NCBI GenBank assembly: GCA_949299545.1
Contig: CASGAM010000019.1
Span: forward strand, 1-34,685
Direction of reading: 5' to 3'
DNA: 34,685 nucleotides
Source of the DNA: an uncultured Prevotellaceae bacterium
GTDB taxonomy: Bacteria > Bacteroidota > Bacteroidia > Bacteroidales > Bacteroidaceae
The translations under genes were made by a program, and so were the position numbers. This document shows positions 1 through 8,049 of this stretch, one piece after another. The notes beneath the pieces were generated by a model that saw only the letters and a list, made by a program, of their open reading frames with translations, searched no databases and had not been told where the DNA came from. Position 1 is the first letter of the stretch; each line of letters opens with the position of its first letter.

Positions 1-249
1 AAGATAAAGAAATTCTGGGGCACAACAGAGAACGCTGTTCGCATACAAATCAGTGTGGCTATTATCACGTACTGTCTTGTGGCTATTGTCCAACATGATA
101 TGAAGTTGAAACGTTCAATCTATGAAGTTTTGCAAATTCTCAGCATATCATTGACTGACAAAACCCACTTGCGTGACCTGTTCGACAAGACTAATTTCAA
201 TGATGTCAAAGATCTAAATGATTCCCTGATTCCGGGGCTTTTTGACTAA
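1..249 (+). CDS. IS4-family transposase, C-terminal part (cut by window edge)
   Basis: The frame is open from the first base to a stop at 247-249 and gives about 82 residues. The translation has the WGTTENAVRIQI stretch followed by ITYCLVAIVQHD and LSISLTDKTHLRDLFDKTNF, which I recognise from the C-terminal end of DDE transposases of the IS4 family common in Bacteroides. The catalytic DDE domain lies mostly upstream of the window, so neither intactness nor start can be judged. An ATG at 55 is internal and is not a real start. A hairpin just after the stop may belong to the right terminal repeat of the insertion sequence. Position next to an integrase suggests the IS sits inside a larger mobile region. 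Family call is from memory of homologues. Confidence 0.8.
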   Translation, partial: KIKKFWGTTENAVRIQISVAIITYCLVAIVQHDMKLKRSIYEVLQILSISLTDKTHLRDLFDKTNFNDVKDLNDSLIPGLFD

Positions 250-260
250 TTGTTTAACTC

Positions 261-278
261 GTCCCATTTTAACGGGAC
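261..278. repeat. Short hairpin, candidate IS terminal repeat
   Basis: GTCCC (261-265) and GGGAC (274-278) are complementary around an 8-nt spacer. It lies 12 bp after the transposase stop, where IS terminal repeats usually are. It has no T-run, so it is not a convincing terminator. Confidence 0.4.
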
Positions 279-423
279 ACTAATGATTTCAAATATAAAT
301 ATTTCATTTTAATTTTTTTGCAAAGATATGTATTGCTGAAGATTCGTACAATAGAATAAATAAATCGCTTATATCACTATAAATGAATTTCTTATGCAAT
401 AGATAGGAGTAATTCTATATGTT

Positions 424-1671
424 TCATCCTCTCATCATCATAATATCAGACCGTAGCTCGATATACTCCTTGTATTTATCAGGATTGTTCACATAATCAA
501 TAACCCGTGAAATGGCCATATCCGCCTGTTTCTGTCGGATCTTTGTATAATACCGGATAACTCCTTTTGATTTGTCTGAATGCCCCAGACAGTAGTCAAT
601 GATACTGTCTGGGATGCCGATCTCTGAAGCATATTGGGCAAATGATTTACGGGCCGAGTAGAAAATGACTCTTTCCTGAATGTTAAGCTCTGTTGCAAGT
701 TTCTGAAGCGAACGGGTGGCATAGTGAACAAAATTCTCGTAGGAAAACTTGTAACCGAAATCCAGTTTTCCTGTATGCTTATTCATCCAATTCTCTGCTA
801 TAGCTTTAGCCGGCTCCGGTAAGGTAAAGCAAATTTTCTTCACGCCTTGTGTTGTGTTCCGGGATTTGGTCCGCACATACTCAACTTCTTCTTTTCGGAA
901 ATCCAGATTCATCATGTCTATCATATTGATACCTCCAAGATAGAAAGACAATAGAAATATATCTCTGGCCACCCTTAATCTTCGTTCGTCTGTCGTGTAG
1001 TTCCGGATCTTATTGAATGCTTGTACAGTGAGGTCAGCTTCTCGGACCGGAGCTGAAGCAATTTTGCAGGCGATGAATGGATGCACATCATATTTCACCA
1101 GCCTTTGCTTGATGGCCCGGTTTATGATCACCTTTGTTCTGGCCAACATGATATTAATAGAGGTGTCGCTAATGGTTCCTTTCTTACGGAGGAATTTTAT
1201 GTACCCGTCTATTAATTCTGGGGTAACACCTTGTATGGGAAGATCACCTTTGCAAAATTCCAGGAACGTCCGGCTGTTATGCTCAATCATTTTTGCATAA
1301 CTACTTCTCCCCTCTTCTGTAAGCTGACGAATAAATTCATCTGAGATACTTTTGAAGGTTGCAGAATTATTTTTGTCCGCATGCTGAATCATATCTTTGA
1401 GCTGCTTGCAGGAGTACAACTCAGGATGTACAATATTATCCAGTCTGTCCTGATAAGTATTAAGTAAATTGCGCAGTTTGGTATTAATGACCGCGGCATC
1501 TGGTCTTTTGATAACTTGTCCGTTTTTAAATTGGTTTACTGAAGACAATAAAAAACGTGTTACGATATAGCAAGTTTCCCTTTTATGATTTATAGCAACT
1601 CTGATCGCGTATTCGCCCTGAACATTTTTCTTATTGGAAAGGACAGTTAAATAAATAGATGACATACGCAT
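424..1671 (-). CDS. Tyrosine recombinase / integrase
   Basis: This 415-residue protein has the layout of Bacteroides tyrosine integrases: an N-terminal arm-binding region (about 1-95), a SAM-like core-binding domain (about 100-205) and a C-terminal catalytic domain (about 215-400). The box II signature LGHSDKSKG is present with His364, followed by Tyr374/Tyr375, one of which should be the nucleophile. Two catalytic positions deviate. The Arg I site is Gly246 in FYLGGIN, where relatives have LRG, and the HxxR motif reads YSAR (338-341), keeping only the Arg. Loss of Arg I is known from the CTnDOT integrase IntDOT, so the enzyme may still be active. It reads away from the tRNA-Thr 3' end about 145 bp upstream, so it most likely integrates an element there. 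Met1 and Met3 are both possible starts. Confidence 0.9.
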   Translation of the reverse strand: MRMSSIYLTVLSNKKNVQGEYAIRVAINHKRETCYIVTRFLLSSVNQFKNGQVIKRPDAAVINTKLRNLLNTYQDRLDNIVHPELYSCKQLKDMIQHADKNNSATFKSISDEFIRQLTEEGRSSYAKMIEHNSRTFLEFCKGDLPIQGVTPELIDGYIKFLRKKGTISDTSINIMLARTKVIINRAIKQRLVKYDVHPFIACKIASAPVREADLTVQAFNKIRNYTTDERRLRVARDIFLLSFYLGGINMIDMMNLDFRKEEVEYVRTKSRNTTQGVKKICFTLPEPAKAIAENWMNKHTGKLDFGYKFSYENFVHYATRSLQKLATELNIQERVIFYSARKSFAQYASEIGIPDSIIDYCLGHSDKSKGVIRYYTKIRQKQADMAISRVIDYVNNPDKYKEYIELRSDIMMMRG

Positions 1672-1682
1672 TTAATTTTAAA

Positions 1683-1703
1683 GACAATCAAAGGACAATC
1701 AAA
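1683..1703. repeat. Tandem 10-bp direct repeat upstream of integrase
   Basis: GACAATCAAA occurs at 1683-1692 and again at 1694-1703, an 11-bp period (about one helical turn). It lies immediately upstream of the integrase start and between it and the tRNA. Such spacing suits protein-binding sites, either arm-type sites of the integrase or an operator; this is inference. Confidence 0.5.
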
Positions 1704-1727
1704 ATCACTCAAAAGTGAGTTGATTTT
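1701..1727 (+). terminator. Hairpin with T-run in the integrase leader
   Basis: AAAATCACTCA (1701-1711) pairs with TGAGTTGATTTT (1716-1727) apart from one bulged base, and a run of eight T follows closely on the plus strand. It could terminate plus-strand transcription coming out of the element, or act as an attenuator or binding site in the integrase leader on the other strand. Confidence 0.4.
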
Positions 1728-1785
1728 CCTTTTTTTTAAAATTAAATACTGGAATCTTTCGTAAAGAGAATTTTTGAAAGCATCA

Positions 1786-1803
1786 GATAATCAGAAGATT
1801 ATC
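1786..1803 (-). other. Small hairpin just after tRNA-Thr 3' end
   Basis: GATAATC (1786-1792) and GATTATC (1797-1803) form a 7-bp stem with an AGAA loop, 13 bp beyond the CCA end of the tRNA. It could take part in ending the tRNA transcript or belong to the attachment region. No strong U-tract follows on the minus strand. Confidence 0.3.
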
Positions 1804-1816
1804 CCCGTTTTTGCTA

Positions 1817-1892
1817 TGGAGCCGACACGGGGACTCGAACCCCGGACCCTTTCATTACGAATGAAATGCTCTACCAGCTGAGCCATGTCGGC
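1817..1892 (-). tRNA. tRNA-Thr (anticodon CGT)
   Basis: On the minus strand the sequence folds as a standard cloverleaf. The acceptor arms are GCCGACA and TGTCGGC, the D arm is GCTC/GAGC, the anticodon stem is TTTCA/TGAAA with loop TTCGTAA giving anticodon CGT (Thr, ACG), and the T arm is CGGGG/CCCCG with loop TTCGAGT. The discriminator T is followed directly by CCA in the DNA (1817-1819), unlike the other tRNA-Thr in this window. The body without CCA is 1820-1892 (73 nt). An integrase gene starts beyond the 3' end, so the 3' end is probably part of an attachment site. Confidence 0.96.
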
Positions 1893-1910
1893 GTTTTCTG
1901 ATTTCGGGTG

Positions 1911-1942
1911 CAAATTTAGAATTTATTTTTGGAACAATAAAA
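1911..1942 (-). promoter_or_regulatory. Promoter of tRNA-Thr(CGT)
   Basis: On the minus strand TAAATTTG (complement of 1911-1918) matches the Bacteroidetes -7 box TAnnTTTG, 18 bp upstream of the mature tRNA 5' end. The -33 position reads TTTT instead of TTTG. Confidence 0.6.
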
Positions 1943-1957
1943 TATCTCAGGTGTTTT

Positions 1958-1989
1958 TTTGCCCCGATTGACGAAAAAAACTATCTTTG
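1958..1989 (+). promoter_or_regulatory. Promoter of the GH105-GH2 operon
   Basis: TTTG at 1958-1961 and TATCTTTG at 1982-1989 are separated by exactly 20 nt, a full match to the Bacteroidetes sigma-ABfr promoter. Transcription should begin near 1996, which places the ATG at 1987 in the promoter and supports 2029 as the start codon. Confidence 0.8.
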
Positions 1990-2028
1990 CTTATCATAGC
2001 TTATCATAGTTTGTCCATATCATTTATT

Positions 2029-3213
2029 ATGAAGAACATTCTCTCATTGCTCATTTTTGCGATAATAAGTACAGGAGTTGCCGCACAAAAACTACCAAGC
2101 AAAAAAACAGTGCTGCAAACTCTGAAAAAGACGAATGAGTTTTATCTTTCGCAACACCCTTTTCCTGAAGATTCCATCCGCCTGGACGGCAAAAACCAAC
2201 CTTCCAATATTTGGATAAGGAGCGTCTATTTTGAAGGACTGATGGCATTGCAAGAGGTGGCACCTGAAGCCAGACTCATGAGTTATGCCGAGAGATGGGG
2301 AGCCGCAAACGCATGGGGATTTTATGGCGGCCATCATACACGCAAAGCGGAAAACTTATGTTGTGCCCAAACCTACATTGACATATACAGAAAGACGGGA
2401 AACGAAAACATTATGGGAAACGTTAACCGCGCCTTAAATTACATCACCATCGGAACGGAAAGAAGCGATTGGAACACTGTCAGCGATTTACAGATGGCCA
2501 TGCCTGCATTTGCCAAAGCAGGAAACGAGGAACAAGAATTGGATTATTTCAAGACTTTGGCAGAATGCTATATATATGCCCGCGACCATGTTGCTCAGAT
2601 AGGTTTATTCAACGAACTTGAAGGCCTGTGGTGGAACAACAAAAATTACTTACCACCTTACAAGGAACCTAATGGCGAGAACTGCTATTGGAGCCGTGCA
2701 AACGGATGGGCTTATGCAGCACTGGCAAGGACGTTGGACGAAATAAAACCGGATTCATCCATATTAACTGACAACGAAAAAGCAGAACTCATAAAAATCA
2801 AATCGCTGTTCAAAAACGACTTTATCAGAATGTCAATGGCACTCCTGAAATGCCAAAGAGAAGACGGTTTCTGGAATCCCAGCCTGAAAGACAACCATCA
2901 TTATGATGGCAAGGAAACAAGTGGAACAGCGCTGATAGTCTACGGTATGGCCTGGGGCGTCCGGAACGGACTACTTGCCCCAAAATTGTTTACGCCAGCC
3001 ATCATTAAAGGATGGAACGGGCTGACAAACGATGCTGTTCGTCCTGACGGTTCATTAGGCTATATACAAGGCATCGGACAAGAGCCAAAGGATGGCCAAC
3101 CCGTAACCTATGAGAAAACACCTGAAAATACAGATTTTGCATTCGGGTGTTTCCTGTTGGCCGGTTCCGAAATAGTAAAACTTATCAATACCACGTCCAA
3201 ACGACTTTTCTAA
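2029..3213 (+). CDS. GH105 family unsaturated uronyl hydrolase (YteR/RhiN-like), secreted
   Basis: This 394-residue protein has a Sec-type signal peptide of about 19 residues ending in VAAQ. The body is an alpha/alpha-barrel of the GH88/GH105 type. Recognisable pieces are SDLQMAMPAFAKAG with the presumed catalytic Asp153, WSRANGWAYAALARTL (221-236), a DGFWNPSL stretch and ETSGTALIVYGMAWG. Family members remove the 4,5-unsaturated uronic acid that polysaccharide lyases leave at the non-reducing end of pectin (rhamnogalacturonan) or other uronate oligosaccharides. Where many relatives have an acidic pair before the Q-T-Y helix, this protein reads EN (108-109), so substrate details may differ. 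Start 2029 is chosen over 1987 because the earlier ATG lies within the promoter. It is followed after 46 bp by a GH2 gene, probably one operon. Confidence 0.88.
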   Translation: MKNILSLLIFAIISTGVAAQKLPSKKTVLQTLKKTNEFYLSQHPFPEDSIRLDGKNQPSNIWIRSVYFEGLMALQEVAPEARLMSYAERWGAANAWGFYGGHHTRKAENLCCAQTYIDIYRKTGNENIMGNVNRALNYITIGTERSDWNTVSDLQMAMPAFAKAGNEEQELDYFKTLAECYIYARDHVAQIGLFNELEGLWWNNKNYLPPYKEPNGENCYWSRANGWAYAALARTLDEIKPDSSILTDNEKAELIKIKSLFKNDFIRMSMALLKCQREDGFWNPSLKDNHHYDGKETSGTALIVYGMAWGVRNGLLAPKLFTPAIIKGWNGLTNDAVRPDGSLGYIQGIGQEPKDGQPVTYEKTPENTDFAFGCFLLAGSEIVKLINTTSKRLF

Positions 3214-3259
3214 TCATAACGCCCAAAGGACATTTGTCCCAAAACAAAAACCTTTTTAT

Positions 3260-6205
3260 ATGAAAAACTCACTGAACAAAGGACGACTGTTGCTTTCAAT
3301 GACCGTCTTCCTCGCATTCCTCACAAATGCCTATCCACAGGAAACCATCAATCTGTCAGGAACATGGGGTTTCCAAATAGACCGATCAGACAAAGGCATA
3401 TCAGATAAATGGTATGACAAAACGTTAGAAGACAGCATTCTTCTTCCGGGAAGCATGCCTCAACGGCTCAAAGGAGATAAACCGTCGGTAGATACGAAAT
3501 GGACAGGCTCACTCTATGACAGTTCTTTTTTCTACAATCCATATATGGAGAAATACCGCCAAGAAAAAAACTTCAAACTTCCATTTTTTCTCACACCCGA
3601 CCGCCACTATGTCGGTGCAGCGTGGTACAGCAAGACCGTTTCCATTCCCAGCGACTGGTCAGGAAAAGAAATTTTTTTATTCCTTGAACGTCCACATATA
3701 GAAACCACACTTTGGGTAAACGGCAAAATGGCAGGTCGGGAAAACAGTTTGTGTGTGCCGCACCGCTATGATATAACGAAATACATCAAAAAAGGCGTCA
3801 ACACGATTGCCTTGCGTGTCGACAACCGGATTGAAAACGTTTGTGTGGGTGCCGATTCACACAGTGTTACCGACCAGACACAAGGTAACTGGAATGGCAT
3901 TGTGGGGCAAATCGCCCTCCACGCTTATCCGGCAATCCATGCGGAGGACATCCGCATAGTTCCGGACATCCACCAAAAATGCGCCAACGTAACATTATTA
4001 TTAACCAACAAATCGGGTAAACGCACCCAAGCCACTATCAAACTGTCGGCCAAGAGTTTCAACAGTCCACAAGAACACACCGTTCCTACAACCATCCGGG
4101 AAATAACACTCCCCAAAGGCAATACAGAAGTTTCCATGATGATCAACATGGGCGACAAAATGCAACTTTGGGATGAATTCAGCCCTGCACTGTATGAACT
4201 GACTGCCGATATTTCATCTTCCGCCGGGAACGACCGACAAACACGAACCTTCGGCATGCGTTCATTTGAAATAGACAAAAAAATGTTCCGCATCAACGGC
4301 CGTGAAACAATGCTGCGCGGAACAGTTGAAAATTGCGATTTCCCCCTGACAGGCTACGCCCCCATGGACGAAGCCTCCTGGGAACGGGTGTTCAGGATTT
4401 GCCGCCGCTATGGGCTTAACCACATGCGTTTCCATTCTTTCTGCCCACCTGAAGCCGCGTTCAAGGCCGCAGACAAAGTCGGCTTCTATTTGCAACCCGA
4501 AGGTCCCAGCTGGCCTAACCACGGCGTAAAATTAGGAAACGGCATGTACATTGACAAATATTTGCTTGAAGAGACGCGCCGCATGAACAAAGCCTATGGC
4601 AACTATGCCTCTTTTTGTATGCTGGCCTGCGGCAACGAACCTGCCGGTAACTGGGTAGAATGGGTCAGCAACTTTGTCGATTACTGGCGTTCAGCCGACA
4701 CCCGACATGTCTACACCGGTGCCTCTGTCGGCGGTGGATGGGCATGGCAACCCAAAAGCATGTACCATGTCAAAGCCGGCGTACGCGGGTTAGACGAATG
4801 GCGGCGTAAGGCCCCCGAAACGGTATCCGACTTCAGGGAAAAGTTGGCAACCGTCAGCGAACCATTTGTTTCTCACGAAACAGGACAATGGTGCGTGTTT
4901 CCCAATTTTGACGAAACCAGCAAATACACCGGTGTCAACAAAGCACGCAACTTTGAAATCTTCAAAGACCTGCTCGAAGACAATGACATGGGCGACATGG
5001 CTCACAAGTTCATGATGGCTTCAGGAAAGTTACAGGCACTATGTTACAAACACGAACTCGAACGCACACTACGCACCCCGGACTATGCAGGTTTCCAGAT
5101 GCTGGCACTGAATGACTACTCCGGTCAAGGTACAGCATTAGTAGGAGTGACAGACGTTTTCTTCGATGAAAAAGAATACATATCCCCCGAAGAATTTCGA
5201 GAGTTCTGCTCCCCCACAGTCTTGCTGGCCCGCATACCTCGCTTCACTTATTGGGATGACGAACCGTTCACTGCATCCATTGAAACTGCCCATTATGGTC
5301 CCAGCAACATCAGCGCGGCAAGAATAACTTATACCATCAAAGACAGCTACGGTAAGGAATATGCCAAAGGCGTCGTATGCGAAAAAAACATTCCCATCGG
5401 CAACGCCGTAAAAGTCGGCGACATCCCGGCTTTTACCGCTCCCGGAGACAAGGCGCGGAAGTTCACCCTCGAAGTACATCTCACGGGCACTGTCAAGAAC
5501 GGCATCCGTCATGAAACAATCCACAGCCGCAACCATTGGGCTTTTTGGGTTTATCCTCACGCCACATTACAAGAGACGGCACAAGCGCCGCAAGACATTT
5601 ACATGACAGACACCTTAGACTACCGCGCCACCGAAGTATTAAGATCAGGCGGTAAAGTACTCATTGCGGCAGCCGGAAAAATCCGCTACGGCAAAGACAT
5701 CGTGCAACAGTTCCTGCCCGTCTTTTGGAACACCAGTTGGTTCAAAATGCGCCCGCCGCATACCACAGGCCTATACATCGAACACTACCATCCGTTGTTC
5801 CGAAACTTCCCAACGGATTATCACAGCGACTTACAGTGGTGGGAACTGGTTAACAGACAGCAAGTCATGCTGTTCACTGATTTCCCAACGGGATTTCAAC
5901 CGATTGTACAAAGCATCGACACCTGGTTCCTAAGCCGTAAAATCGGCATGCTTTTCGAGGCCAACGTCGAAAACGGGCGTCTGCTCATGACGACACTGCC
6001 TCTGACGCCTTCCAACGAGACACCGGTCATTGCACAAATGCGCAAAGCCATTTTCGATTATATGTCTTCCGACCTGTTCCGCCCCAAACATGATGTGAGC
6101 ATCAGCCAGATAAACGACCTGTTTACGAAAGAGGCCGAAAGCGTCAACATGTTCACCAATGATTCACCCGACGAACTGAAGCCCAAAATAAATTCATCAA
6201 AATAA
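3260..6205 (+). CDS. GH2-family exo-glycosidase, secreted
   Basis: This 981-residue protein has a signal peptide of about 27 residues ending in NAYPQ. An N-terminal jelly-roll sugar-binding domain (about 28-225, containing GTWGFQID, AAWYSKTVSIP and TTLWVNGK) is followed by an immunoglobulin-like domain (about 225-335) and a TIM barrel (about 335-640). ACGNEP places the acid/base at Glu460 and SHETGQW places the nucleophile at Glu540, the clan GH-A pattern of GH2. A further 340 residues of beta-rich C-terminal sequence make it longer than a typical beta-glucuronidase. Substrate (galactoside, glucuronide, arabinoside or other) cannot be read from sequence. Pairing with GH105 suggests the two trim the same uronate-containing oligosaccharide in the periplasm. 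No SusC/SusD pair or lyase is adjacent in this window. Confidence 0.85.
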   Translation: MKNSLNKGRLLLSMTVFLAFLTNAYPQETINLSGTWGFQIDRSDKGISDKWYDKTLEDSILLPGSMPQRLKGDKPSVDTKWTGSLYDSSFFYNPYMEKYRQEKNFKLPFFLTPDRHYVGAAWYSKTVSIPSDWSGKEIFLFLERPHIETTLWVNGKMAGRENSLCVPHRYDITKYIKKGVNTIALRVDNRIENVCVGADSHSVTDQTQGNWNGIVGQIALHAYPAIHAEDIRIVPDIHQKCANVTLLLTNKSGKRTQATIKLSAKSFNSPQEHTVPTTIREITLPKGNTEVSMMINMGDKMQLWDEFSPALYELTADISSSAGNDRQTRTFGMRSFEIDKKMFRINGRETMLRGTVENCDFPLTGYAPMDEASWERVFRICRRYGLNHMRFHSFCPPEAAFKAADKVGFYLQPEGPSWPNHGVKLGNGMYIDKYLLEETRRMNKAYGNYASFCMLACGNEPAGNWVEWVSNFVDYWRSADTRHVYTGASVGGGWAWQPKSMYHVKAGVRGLDEWRRKAPETVSDFREKLATVSEPFVSHETGQWCVFPNFDETSKYTGVNKARNFEIFKDLLEDNDMGDMAHKFMMASGKLQALCYKHELERTLRTPDYAGFQMLALNDYSGQGTALVGVTDVFFDEKEYISPEEFREFCSPTVLLARIPRFTYWDDEPFTASIETAHYGPSNISAARITYTIKDSYGKEYAKGVVCEKNIPIGNAVKVGDIPAFTAPGDKARKFTLEVHLTGTVKNGIRHETIHSRNHWAFWVYPHATLQETAQAPQDIYMTDTLDYRATEVLRSGGKVLIAAAGKIRYGKDIVQQFLPVFWNTSWFKMRPPHTTGLYIEHYHPLFRNFPTDYHSDLQWWELVNRQQVMLFTDFPTGFQPIVQSIDTWFLSRKIGMLFEANVENGRLLMTTLPLTPSNETPVIAQMRKAIFDYMSSDLFRPKHDVSISQINDLFTKEAESVNMFTNDSPDELKPKINSSK

Positions 6206-6278
6206 AAAAGGAAAACTGCAAAATGCTTTTTTACGGCCAACATGCGCAGGTCACCAAAAAAAGATATAATTTTGCATT

Positions 6279-7940
6279 ATGGAATGGTTGAATAGTCTCA
6301 TTTTTGAACACTCGGCCTTACAAGCCATCATTGTACTGTCATTGGTGACTGCCACAGGCATCTGGTTTGGCCGCATAAAAATTGCCGGCATATCTTTAGG
6401 CGTTACGTTTGTTTTCTTCATGGGCATTGTCGCCGGCCACCTCGGTATAACGATTGACCCGGCCATACTTAATTATGCAGAAAGTTTCGGCCTGTCCATC
6501 TTCGTATATGCTTTGGGGTTGCAAGTCGGCCCCGGTTTCTTCAGTTCATTGCGCCATGGCGGCATACAGCTCAACCTGCTCAGCCTGTCCGTCATCCTGT
6601 TAGGAACCCTCATGACCGTATGTATGAGTTTTACCCTCTCTATTCCCCTACAGGACATGGTAGGCGTTTTATGCGGTGCCACTACCAACACACCTGCCTT
6701 GGGCGCCGCACAACAAACCCTCAAGCAAATGGGCATGTCGGCCAGCAGCGCCGCCTTGGGTTGTGCCGTAGCCTATCCTCTCGGTGTTGTCGGCGTCATT
6801 CTAGCCATTCTCACCATACGCAAATGCTTTGTCTACAAGGACGAACCCGCTGATAAAGAAGAGGATGATCCTAACCATACCTATATCGCCGCATTCCAAA
6901 TACACAACCCCGGCATATTCCACAAAACGGTAAAAGACCTGGCACTGTACAGCCACACGCGTTTTGTCATCTCACGTCTCTGGCGCGACGGTCATGTCAG
7001 CATCCCAACCGGCAGCACCGAATTGCTTGAAAACGACCGCATTCTGGTGGTCACGACCGAAAAAGACATGCCAACACTGACGCTGCTCTTCGGCGAACAG
7101 GAAAACCGCGACTGGAACAAAGAAGACATCGACTGGAACTCCATCGACCGCGAATTGGTTTCGCGACACATTGTCGTCACCCGTCCAGAAATCAACGGCA
7201 AGAGATTAGGTTCACTGCGCCTGCGCAACGCCTACGACATCAACATCAGCCGGGTTCTCAGAAGCGGCGTACAGATTCTGGCCACTCCGGACTTAGTGTT
7301 GCAAATCGGCGACCGACTGACCGTAGTGGGTGAAGCAGCTGCCATAAAACAAGTTGAAGGCATCCTCGGCAATACAGTGAACACCCTCAAAGAGCCCAAT
7401 ATCGCCGCCATATTCATCGGAATCGTTTTGGGACTCATTTTGGGCTCTATTCCCGTGTCCATCCCCGGCATAAGCTATCCTGTAAAGTTGGGACTTGCAG
7501 GCGGTACGATTGTCATGGGCATACTTGTGGGATGCTTCGGGCCTCGCCTTCACATGCGCATCTATACAACCCGCAGCGCCAACCTCATGCTCCGCGCCAT
7601 TGGTCTGTCACTCTATTTGGCCGGCATAGGGGTCGATGCCGGTGCCCACTTTTTCGAGACGGTAGTCCGCCCCGAAGGTCTCTTATGGGTCGTCCTCGGA
7701 TTCCTGATTACCTTCGTCCCCGTCGTTGTCGTTGCTTTCGTAGCGTTGCGCTTGCGCGGTCTGGACTTGGCCACCACCAGCGGCATGCTCTGTGGAAGCA
7801 TGGCTAACCCTATGGCCTTGGGTTATGTCAACGATAACATTCCCGGCAACAAGGCTTCTGTCAGCTATGCCACTGTTTATCCCCTCGGCATGTTTGTCCG
7901 CGTTGTCCTTGCCCAACTTATCCTTATGATATTCCTGTAA
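6279..7940 (+). CDS. AspT/YidE-family transporter with two RCK_C (TrkA-C) domains
   Basis: This 553-residue inner-membrane protein is built as a duplication. The N-terminal membrane half (about 1-190, with the CGATTNTPALGAAQ loop) and the C-terminal membrane half (about 380-553, with the matching CGSMANPMALGYV loop) flank a cytosolic block of two TrkA-C domains (about 205-290 and 295-375). This is the architecture of aspartate:alanine exchangers (AspT) and of uncharacterised YidE/YbjL proteins. The substrate is unknown; the RCK_C domains suggest control by a small ligand. It stands alone, 73 bp after the GH2 gene. A TAATTTTG box ends only 4 bp before the ATG, too close for an ordinary leader. 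Confidence 0.9.
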   Translation: MEWLNSLIFEHSALQAIIVLSLVTATGIWFGRIKIAGISLGVTFVFFMGIVAGHLGITIDPAILNYAESFGLSIFVYALGLQVGPGFFSSLRHGGIQLNLLSLSVILLGTLMTVCMSFTLSIPLQDMVGVLCGATTNTPALGAAQQTLKQMGMSASSAALGCAVAYPLGVVGVILAILTIRKCFVYKDEPADKEEDDPNHTYIAAFQIHNPGIFHKTVKDLALYSHTRFVISRLWRDGHVSIPTGSTELLENDRILVVTTEKDMPTLTLLFGEQENRDWNKEDIDWNSIDRELVSRHIVVTRPEINGKRLGSLRLRNAYDINISRVLRSGVQILATPDLVLQIGDRLTVVGEAAAIKQVEGILGNTVNTLKEPNIAAIFIGIVLGLILGSIPVSIPGISYPVKLGLAGGTIVMGILVGCFGPRLHMRIYTTRSANLMLRAIGLSLYLAGIGVDAGAHFFETVVRPEGLLWVVLGFLITFVPVVVVAFVALRLRGLDLATTSGMLCGSMANPMALGYVNDNIPGNKASVSYATVYPLGMFVRVVLAQLILMIFL

Positions 7941-7993
7941 CCCCCCCCGAGAGTGTTTTTTTACGGGCAAACCCCATTATATACCCTCATCGG

Positions 7994-8025
7994 TTTGTTA
8001 CTTTGCCATATATTTGATACTTTTG
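7994..8025 (+). promoter_or_regulatory. Promoter of the sensor kinase-like gene
   Basis: TTTG at 7994-7997, 20 nt, then TACTTTTG at 8018-8025: a full Bacteroidetes promoter match. It rules out the in-frame ATG at 8014, which would lie inside it. Confidence 0.78.
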
Positions 8026-8049
8026 CCGTGCTTGAAAAAACGAAAAAAC

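Larger units (their letters stand above)
1..280 (+). mobile_element. Right end of an IS4-family insertion sequence
   Basis: This covers the transposase C-terminus plus about 30 bp to the probable right inverted repeat. The exact right end is an inference, because the left end needed for comparison lies outside the window. AT-rich sequence without coding features follows up to the integrase stop at 424. Confidence 0.5.

Noticed and set aside
1987-2028. In-frame upstream start of the GH105 gene
   Set aside because: The ATG at 1987 overlaps the -7 box of a full consensus promoter and would put 14 residues before a clean signal peptide starting at 2029.
6206-6235. GCAAAATGC plus T-run after the GH2 gene as a terminator
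   Set aside because: The stem is too short to be convincing.
6267-6274. TAATTTTG promoter-like box before the AspT/YidE-type gene
   Set aside because: It ends 4 bp before the ATG, so transcription would start inside the gene, and there is no TTTG at the -33 distance; probably chance unless the gene is read without a leader.
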